From positions 1 through 10,292 of the forward strand of contig JALUXI010000202.1 of the NCBI GenBank assembly GCA_027019045.1: a stretch of DNA of 10,292 bases, in the 5' to 3' direction. This stretch comes from Piscirickettsiaceae bacterium. Lineage in GTDB: Bacteria; Pseudomonadota; Gammaproteobacteria; Thiomicrospirales; Thiomicrospiraceae. Made by a program: the position numbers and the translations under genes. Below, one piece after another: positions 6,903 through 10,292 of this stretch (the first letter of the stretch is position 1; each line of letters begins with the position of its first letter). Below the pieces are notes generated by a model, which did not search any database, had not been told where the DNA came from, and was given only the letters and a program-made list of their open reading frames with translations.

Positions 6903-7123
6903 ACCACCCAGCCGCGTTTTTTAGGCTTTGACTGTTTATCTGTTTGTTGAGGTTTTGGGGAAAACTTTAAGCAGGGAGCGCCGGAAGCCTCTTGTACCAC
7001 GACAGAAGGCAATTGAGTCGTTTTAAAGCCAAAGGCTTTGCAGCCTCGTGGTTGGTTGACTTCCCAGGTGATATAAAAGTGGCGACATTGAAAGCAGTCG
7101 ATAGGCTTTTTTTCTTTGGCCAT
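6899..7123 (-). CDS. Conserved small four-cysteine protein of unknown function
   Basis: A 74-residue protein with the pattern C10-x2-C13-x14-C28-x22-C51, embedded in aromatic-rich text: CFQCRHFYITWE, PRGCKAFGFKT, LPSVV and SGAPCLKF. I recognise this as a short family seen in many proteobacteria, usually annotated as hypothetical, but I do not know a function. The four cysteines suggest a small metal-binding (zinc ribbon-like) fold, which is inference. The C-terminal 20 residues are basic and low in complexity (KPQQTDKQSKPKKR). It has no signal peptide or membrane segment, so it is probably cytoplasmic. It converges on ampD with a 4-base overlap of the two stop codons and no terminator between them. 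Upstream it faces the flavodoxin gene across 112 bases. No good ribosome site precedes the ATG. The motif-like spacing argues that it is real rather than a chance frame. Confidence 0.8.
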   Translation of the reverse strand: MAKEKKPIDCFQCRHFYITWEVNQPRGCKAFGFKTTQLPSVVVQEASGAPCLKFSPKPQQTDKQSKPKKRGWVV

Positions 7124-7151
7124 AAAGCTTTTTTCTTGTTACGGATAAATT

Positions 7152-7167
7152 TTTTTCAGCTGAAAAA
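7152..7167. promoter_or_regulatory. 16-bp perfect palindrome in the flavodoxin upstream region
   Basis: TTTTTCAGCTGAAAAA reads the same on both strands and is centred about 24 bases upstream of the flavodoxin -10 box, where the -35 region would be. The position suggests an operator for flavodoxin or for the divergent small-protein gene. I cannot assign a regulator, and A/T-flanked palindromes can arise by chance. Confidence 0.4.
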
Positions 7168-7177
7168 TCAGTGGCTG

Positions 7178-7186
7178 TGCTATGAT
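7178..7186 (+). promoter_or_regulatory. Extended -10 promoter for flavodoxin
   Basis: TGC followed by TATGAT forms an extended -10 element, with five of six bases matching the consensus box. Transcription would start near 7193, giving a leader of about 43 bases. A -35 box is poor, which extended -10 promoters tolerate. Confidence 0.55.
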
Positions 7187-7235
7187 GTTATCAGTAGCAA
7201 TTATAAGGTTTATTAGATAAAAAAAGGAAATAAAG

Positions 7236-7754
7236 ATGAGCAAAATTGGTCTTTTCTATGGAACGGATACGGGGAACACTGAACGCATTGCGGATATGAT
7301 TAAAGATAAAATCGGTGCGGATAAAGTAGATGTGTATGATGTGGTCTCTGCCACGCCTGAAGACTTTGCAAAATATGACAAGATTATTTTAGGTCAGCCA
7401 ACTTGGTACTATGGCGAGTTGCAATCTAGCTGGGATGATTTTTGGGATACTTTCAAAACGATTGACTTCACAGGCAAAACGGTTGCTAACTTTGGATTGG
7501 GCGATCAGGCGGATTACTCTGAGTATTTCTTGGATGCTATGGGCATGATGCATGATGTGGCTGTTGAAAATGGGGCGACCCCCGTAGGTTATTGGCCAAC
7601 AGATGGTTATGAGTTTGATGAATCTAAAGCGGTCACACCTGATGGTGAGTTTTTTGTGGGCTTAGGGATTGATGAAGATCAGCAACCTGAGTTAACTGAA
7701 GAACGCGTCGATCAGTGGGTGGCACAGATTAAAGAAGAGATGGGCATCGAATAA
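7236..7754 (+). CDS. fldA: Long-chain flavodoxin
   Basis: Small, acidic FMN-binding electron carrier in the cytoplasm, able to replace ferredoxin, for example under iron limitation. The protein has 172 residues. Visible features are the FMN phosphate loop TDTGNTE (10-16), the first aromatic stacking loop TWYYGELQSSW (56-66) with Trp57, and the second loop GDQADYSEYF (89-98) with Tyr94. The extra segment after about residue 118 that defines long-chain flavodoxins is also present. AAGGA at 7224-7228 is well placed before ATG 7236. It is a single-gene unit with its own promoter-like sequence and a strong terminator. I use fldA for the general housekeeping type; distinguishing it from fldB or nifF needs a phylogeny. 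Confidence 0.95.
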   Translation: MSKIGLFYGTDTGNTERIADMIKDKIGADKVDVYDVVSATPEDFAKYDKIILGQPTWYYGELQSSWDDFWDTFKTIDFTGKTVANFGLGDQADYSEYFLDAMGMMHDVAVENGATPVGYWPTDGYEFDESKAVTPDGEFFVGLGIDEDQQPELTEERVDQWVAQIKEEMGIE

Positions 7755-7796
7755 AAGCTTGCACTGTTAAGAGCTGAAATTCTTTAAATTTTTTCT

Positions 7797-7845
7797 AAAA
7801 ACCCCAGTCCCGCTGGCTGAAAAGCTTGTCGGGACTGGGGTTTTT
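7797..7845. terminator. Strong bidirectional terminator between flavodoxin and cyclo-ligase genes
   Basis: A perfect 16-bp stem, AAAAACCCCAGTCCCG (7797-7812) with its complement at 7830-7845, surrounds a 17-base loop. Because the stem ends in A/T runs on both sides, each strand's transcript has a GC-rich hairpin followed by U residues. It therefore serves the plus-strand flavodoxin gene and the minus-strand cyclo-ligase gene. Confidence 0.93.
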
Positions 7846-7907
7846 GTGTTTTTGGGGATGAAAATTTAGATCAGCACTTTCCCCTAAAGCTCTCCTAAAA
7901 GGCTCTC

Positions 7908-8504
7908 CTAAAAACGATAAATCTGTTTTTCGGTGACCACGGCATCCAGTGGGACATCCCAAGGTTGGGCTGGCAGTTGAGGAACGCTTTGGCATTCATG
8001 CGCCCAGCCAATCAAGATAGGGCGTTGAAGATTGAGGGTGCGTTTTCGGGCAAAGCTGCGATCATAGTAGCCGCCCCCCATCCCTAAGCGATTGCCCAAT
8101 TTGTCAAAGCCAACGAGGGGGACAATCACCACTTCCATTTGTAAGCCGTGTTTGTGATGTTGTTGGGCGATTTTAGGTTCTGGAATACCAAAATGGGCTT
8201 TAACCAGAGGCGTGTTAGGGGGGTAGGGCGCAAACGCCATCGGGCGTTGTCGAAAACCTCTGAATGTTTTGAGAACAGGGAGGTACACTTGATGACCTCT
8301 CCGCCAAAGAGCTTGAATGAGGTGTTGGGTATCCAGTTCGCCTGCTTGTGAGAGAAAAACGGCAATCTGCTTGGGGCGTTGTAACCAAGGACTTCTGAGT
8401 AAAAGGTGGGTCGCTTGTTGACTGTGTTGTCTTTGTTCCGCAGCTGAGAGTTGTTGACGAGCTTGTTTAAGTTGGCGTCTGAGAGATTGAGTGGGTGTTT
8501 TCAT
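7908..8504 (-). CDS. ygfA: 5-formyltetrahydrofolate cyclo-ligase (5,10-methenyl-THF synthetase)
   Basis: Cytoplasmic enzyme that converts 5-formyltetrahydrofolate to 5,10-methenyltetrahydrofolate with ATP, returning a storage folate to the active pool. The protein has 198 residues, typical for the family. Motifs are the basic N-terminus with Arg9-Arg10, AVFLS..GELDT (48-59), the nucleotide loop LGMGGGYYDR (140-149) and WDVPLDAVVTE (182-192). It lies directly downstream of the 6S RNA gene, about 20 bases after the 6S closing stem. The same order occurs in E. coli, where the gene is read through from ssrS. There is no recognisable Shine-Dalgarno sequence before ATG 8504, so translation may be weak or depend on processing of the 6S-containing transcript (inference). 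It ends at a shared bidirectional terminator. Confidence 0.95.
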   Translation of the reverse strand: MKTPTQSLRRQLKQARQQLSAAEQRQHSQQATHLLLRSPWLQRPKQIAVFLSQAGELDTQHLIQALWRRGHQVYLPVLKTFRGFRQRPMAFAPYPPNTPLVKAHFGIPEPKIAQQHHKHGLQMEVVIVPLVGFDKLGNRLGMGGGYYDRSFARKRTLNLQRPILIGWAHECQSVPQLPAQPWDVPLDAVVTEKQIYRF

Positions 8505-8521
8505 AGATTATCAGGAAAAAG

Positions 8522-8698
8522 ATAGGGTATGCACGATGAGATGTTTTCCCTGAACCGTGAAGTTCAGGTGGCAGCCTCCTCGTACCGCTTAGGATTTTCA
8601 GGTTAGGGGGTAAGCCCTAATGAACTTCTCACCACGATACGATCTGGCTCCAAGATTGTTAGCATCGGCAGGGGATTTATCCCATCGCACATACCTTG
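8522..8698 (-). ncRNA. ssrS: 6S RNA
   Basis: Regulatory RNA that binds the sigma-70 RNA polymerase holoenzyme by mimicking an open promoter. On the minus strand the two ends pair: 8695-8679 with 8542-8526 gives 17 continuous base pairs, three of them G-U, forming the closing stem. Inside, TTAGGG/CCCTAA (8620-8615 with 8608-8603) forms the apical hairpin. CCTGAAC/GTTCAGG (8568-8562 with 8555-8549) forms the small 3'-side hairpin also seen in E. coli 6S RNA. The length of about 177 bases fits the family. The position between zapA and the cyclo-ligase gene is the conserved gammaproteobacterial location. The exact 5' end (near 8697-8698) is inferred from the promoter, and the 3' end is estimated. 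Confidence 0.92.
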
Positions 8699-8704
8699 GT
8701 TATC

Positions 8705-8732
8705 ATTATACGAGCTTTTGATAGGGAGGCAA
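8705..8732 (-). promoter_or_regulatory. Sigma-70 promoter of 6S RNA
   Basis: On the minus strand, a -35 box TTGCCT (8732-8727, four of six consensus) is followed after 16 bases by a perfect -10 box TATAAT (8710-8705). The predicted start is at about 8698, just before the 6S closing stem. Confidence 0.8.
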
Positions 8733-8762
8733 GCCGTTTTTGGCTGTCCCTTCTCAACCTTC

Positions 8763-9050
8763 TCAATTGCGCTTGTTGCTTTCCTTGTCTTGGGTTTCTT
8801 CTTCAATGGCTAGGTTGAGCTGTTTATCAAGATGCTGACAGTATTGTAGAGTGTCATTTTTCAGTTGGAGCAAGTCGAAGGCTAAATTCAGCGCAACCAT
8901 CAATGCTTTGCTTTCCCCTCGTAGCGTTTTCATTTCGTCTAGCTTATCCTCAAGCAGGGTGGCGGCTTCAATCAGCTGCGCTTTGTCTTCTTCTTTGCAG
9001 GGGATTTCAAAGGTGTGGTTCATTAAGGTAATTGTGAGCATGGCGTTCAT
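8763..9050 (-). CDS. zapA: Cell division protein ZapA
   Basis: Cytoplasmic protein that binds and bundles FtsZ filaments at the division site. The protein has 95 residues, in the family range of about 90-110. It has an N-terminal beta-hairpin globular part (ITLMNHTFEIPC, 7-18, then the helix EEDKAQLIEAATLLEDKLDEM). A long helical coiled-coil tail follows (about 48-85, ALMVALNLAFDLLQLKND...), through which ZapA dimerises and tetramerises. Two starts are possible, Met1 (9050) and Met4 (9041); neither has a clear ribosome site. It lies upstream of ssrS on the same strand and diverges from ygfB, the standard arrangement. A 9-base tandem repeat covers the stop codon and supplies a second in-frame TGA three codons later. 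Confidence 0.93.
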   Translation of the reverse strand: MNAMLTITLMNHTFEIPCKEEDKAQLIEAATLLEDKLDEMKTLRGESKALMVALNLAFDLLQLKNDTLQYCQHLDKQLNLAIEEETQDKESNKRN

Positions 9051-9067
9051 TTTTGATAGTGGATTTG

Positions 9068-9076
9068 TGCTATTAT
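9068..9076 (+). promoter_or_regulatory. Extended -10 promoter for ygfB
   Basis: TGC followed by TATTAT resembles the extended -10 element before the flavodoxin gene. It lies about 41 bases before the ygfB start and overlaps the -10 box of the divergent zapA promoter. Confidence 0.45.
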
Positions 9077-9100
9077 TTCTTAAATTTTTAAATTAAACAA
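9072..9100 (-). promoter_or_regulatory. Candidate zapA promoter
   Basis: On the minus strand, TTGTTT (9100-9095) and AATAAT (9077-9072, five of six consensus) are separated by 17 bases. The -10 box occupies the same bases as the ygfB -10 element on the other strand, so the two promoters probably compete. Confidence 0.5.
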
Positions 9101-9116
9101 GGACAATTGTCGACAG

Positions 9117-9701
9117 ATGGATTTTGAATCGATACACAAGGTTTTAGGGGATTATCCAGAGTTGGAATCGCCTAGCTTTTTGCAGGGAATGTTAGCAGGA
9201 TTGATGTGCGGGCAGGGCGAAGCGTTGGATGAGACCAGCTGGATTAAGAAGCTGTTACAAGAGGCTGGCGTTAAGAAGATTAAGGAATCTTTATTGGTCG
9301 CATTGCATGAACTCTACTTAACGACAGAAAAAGGGCTGAATGGTTCTGGTTTTGAGTTTGAGTTGTGCCTGCCTGATGATGATCAGGATATTCAGTTTCG
9401 AGCGGCTTTATTAGCACAATGGGCAGAAGGATTTTTGTATGGCATAGGGCTGTCAGGGCGAGATTTATCAAAAGTCTCGCCAGAGGTCAAAGAGTTCTTG
9501 GAGGATGTGGCAGAAATCGCACAATTGGATGTGTCAGGACTGTCTGATGAAGATGGCGTGGAGGCGGAGAATCAGTTAATGGAGCTGATGGAGTTTATCC
9601 GTATGGGCGTGCTGCTGGTTAACGAAGAGCTGAATCCGAAAAAGGGGCAGCCAATTATGGATCCCAGCGAAACCTCTCAACAAAAACCGACGATTCATTA
9701 A
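9117..9701 (+). CDS. ygfB: YgfB/YecA-type UPF0149 family protein
   Basis: Cytoplasmic, acidic, mainly helical protein of 194 residues in the UPF0149 family. Signatures are the N-terminal SPSFLQGMLAGLMCG (18-32), the central FELCLPDDDQ (81-90) and RAALLAQWAEGFLYGIG (95-111). The molecular activity of the family is not firmly known. In Pseudomonas aeruginosa YgfB has been reported to influence expression of an AmpD-type amidase and beta-lactam resistance, so its presence near ampD is of passing interest only. ATG 9117 is preceded by AAGGA at 9099-9103, a rather long spacing. The gene runs 24 bases ahead of pepP and is probably co-transcribed with it, as in E. coli. Confidence 0.92.
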   Translation: MDFESIHKVLGDYPELESPSFLQGMLAGLMCGQGEALDETSWIKKLLQEAGVKKIKESLLVALHELYLTTEKGLNGSGFEFELCLPDDDQDIQFRAALLAQWAEGFLYGIGLSGRDLSKVSPEVKEFLEDVAEIAQLDVSGLSDEDGVEAENQLMELMEFIRMGVLLVNEELNPKKGQPIMDPSETSQQKPTIH

Positions 9702-9725
9702 CTTTTTTCTAAGCGAGCTTTAACT

Positions 9726-10292
9726 ATGATTCCTTTAACCGTCTATCAACGCCGTCGCCAACAGTTATTGGCGGCATTGCCTGAAAATAGTTGTGTCTGT
9801 GTCGCCTCTGGAGAGGAGCAGGTACGAAACCGTGATGTGGAGTATCCCTTTCGTCCAAGTAGTGATTTTTGGTATTTAACAGGATTTGAAGAGCCTGAAG
9901 CCGTTTTGGTGCTTCGTAAAATGGATGGACAAACTGAAAGTTGGCTATTTTTACGCCCTAAGGATCTTGAGCAGGAGACTTGGCAGGGACGACGGTTGGG
10001 CGTGGAGGCAGCACCAGAGGCATTGGCAGTGGATCAGGTGTTTGAAATCGATGAGCTGGATGAACAAGCCCCCCAGTTTCTAGAAGGCATGTCGCAGGTG
10101 TTCGTGAGCTTTTCGGAGTTTGATACTTGGGCACTTCGCTTTGCCGACTGGTTGGGGCAGCTCAAGCCTTTGGTGAGAAAGGGTATCAATACCCCCACGC
10201 AACTCAATGACTTAGATACGGTGCTACATGAGCAGCGACTCATTAAGTCAGAAGAAGAGATTGAGGTGATGCGACAGGCCGCCCAGATTACT
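9726..10292 (+). CDS. pepP: Xaa-Pro aminopeptidase (aminopeptidase P), N-terminal part
   Basis: Metallopeptidase of the cytoplasm that removes the first residue from peptides whose second residue is proline. The frame is open from ATG 9726 to the last base, giving 189 of an expected roughly 430-440 codons. Nearly all of the metal-binding catalytic domain therefore lies outside the window. The visible part is the AMP_N domain, with the characteristic stretch RNRDVEYPFRPSSDFWYLTG (34-53) followed by FEEPEAVLVL. WQGRRLGVEAAPE comes later, and RLIKSEEEIEVMRQAAQIT, the first helix of the pita-bread catalytic domain, closes the window. It lies downstream of ygfB, as in E. coli, where ubiH follows. 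Only a weak purine-rich ribosome site (AAGCGAG) precedes the start. Confidence 0.95.
   Translation, partial: MIPLTVYQRRRQQLLAALPENSCVCVASGEEQVRNRDVEYPFRPSSDFWYLTGFEEPEAVLVLRKMDGQTESWLFLRPKDLEQETWQGRRLGVEAAPEALAVDQVFEIDELDEQAPQFLEGMSQVFVSFSEFDTWALRFADWLGQLKPLVRKGINTPTQLNDLDTVLHEQRLIKSEEEIEVMRQAAQIT

Noticed and set aside
6992..7216. Plus-strand 74-codon frame opposite the four-cysteine protein
   Set aside because: It runs through the flavodoxin promoter region and lacks motifs; the opposite strand carries the motif-rich frame.
7795..7995. Minus-strand frame of 66 codons at the cyclo-ligase end
   Set aside because: It runs through the bidirectional terminator stem and overlaps the true cyclo-ligase frame; no motif.
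8603..8806. Open minus-strand frame of 67 codons across the zapA end and 6S region
   Set aside because: It overlaps the structured 6S RNA and its promoter, is out of frame with zapA, and has no recognisable protein motif.
1..10292. Defence system, prophage, toxin-antitoxin or CRISPR array
   Set aside because: I looked for clustered unknown genes, nuclease or transposase motifs and spaced repeats on both strands; all sizeable genes are recognisable housekeeping or transport genes.

Overview
The window looks like ordinary chromosomal core sequence from a gammaproteobacterium. The best evidence is gene order. On the minus strand zapA, a 6S RNA gene (ssrS) and a 5-formyltetrahydrofolate cyclo-ligase gene follow one another. 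On the plus strand ygfB and pepP diverge from zapA, as in Escherichia coli and many relatives. nadC and ampD are divergent neighbours, which is also a common gammaproteobacterial arrangement. Base composition is moderate and codon use looks even throughout. A sulfur-oxidising Thiomicrospira/Hydrogenovibrio-type organism would fit, but that is only a guess from the feel of the proteins.

Layout. Positions 1-1522 (plus): the 3' part of argG (argininosuccinate synthase), overlapping by 4 bases a GTG-started pgpA (phosphatidylglycerophosphatase A). A textbook terminator hairpin lies inside the first codons of pgpA. Positions 1523-1733: an intergenic gap almost filled by a 164-bp imperfect palindrome with near-perfect 18-bp ends, probably a MITE- or ERIC-like interspersed repeat. 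Positions 1734-3381 (plus): a single-domain rhodanese, a terminator, and a sodium/proton:dicarboxylate (glutamate/aspartate type) symporter, followed by another terminator. Positions 3449-6309 (minus): nadC followed 2 bases later by a CPA2-family K+/H+ antiporter with a TrkA-type regulatory tail. Positions 6354-7123: ampD (plus), overlapping by 4 bases the end of a convergent small four-cysteine protein gene (minus). Positions 7236-7754 (plus): a long-chain flavodoxin, ending at a strong bidirectional terminator shared with the converging cyclo-ligase gene. Positions 7908-9050 (minus): zapA, 6S RNA, cyclo-ligase. Positions 9117-10292 (plus): ygfB and the first 189 codons of pepP, which runs off the window.

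The genes are mostly housekeeping: arginine synthesis, phospholipid synthesis, NAD synthesis, folate interconversion, muropeptide recycling, cell division, electron transfer and ion or amino-acid transport. I see no phage, transposase, CRISPR, toxin-antitoxin or secretion genes, and no convincing undescribed multi-gene system. The points most worth a second look are the 164-bp palindromic element, the terminator hairpin embedded in the pgpA coding sequence, the conserved-looking four-cysteine small protein, and the palindrome overlapping the flavodoxin promoter. No gene-free stretch exceeds about 300 bases; the longest, between the cyclo-ligase and zapA genes, holds the 6S RNA gene.
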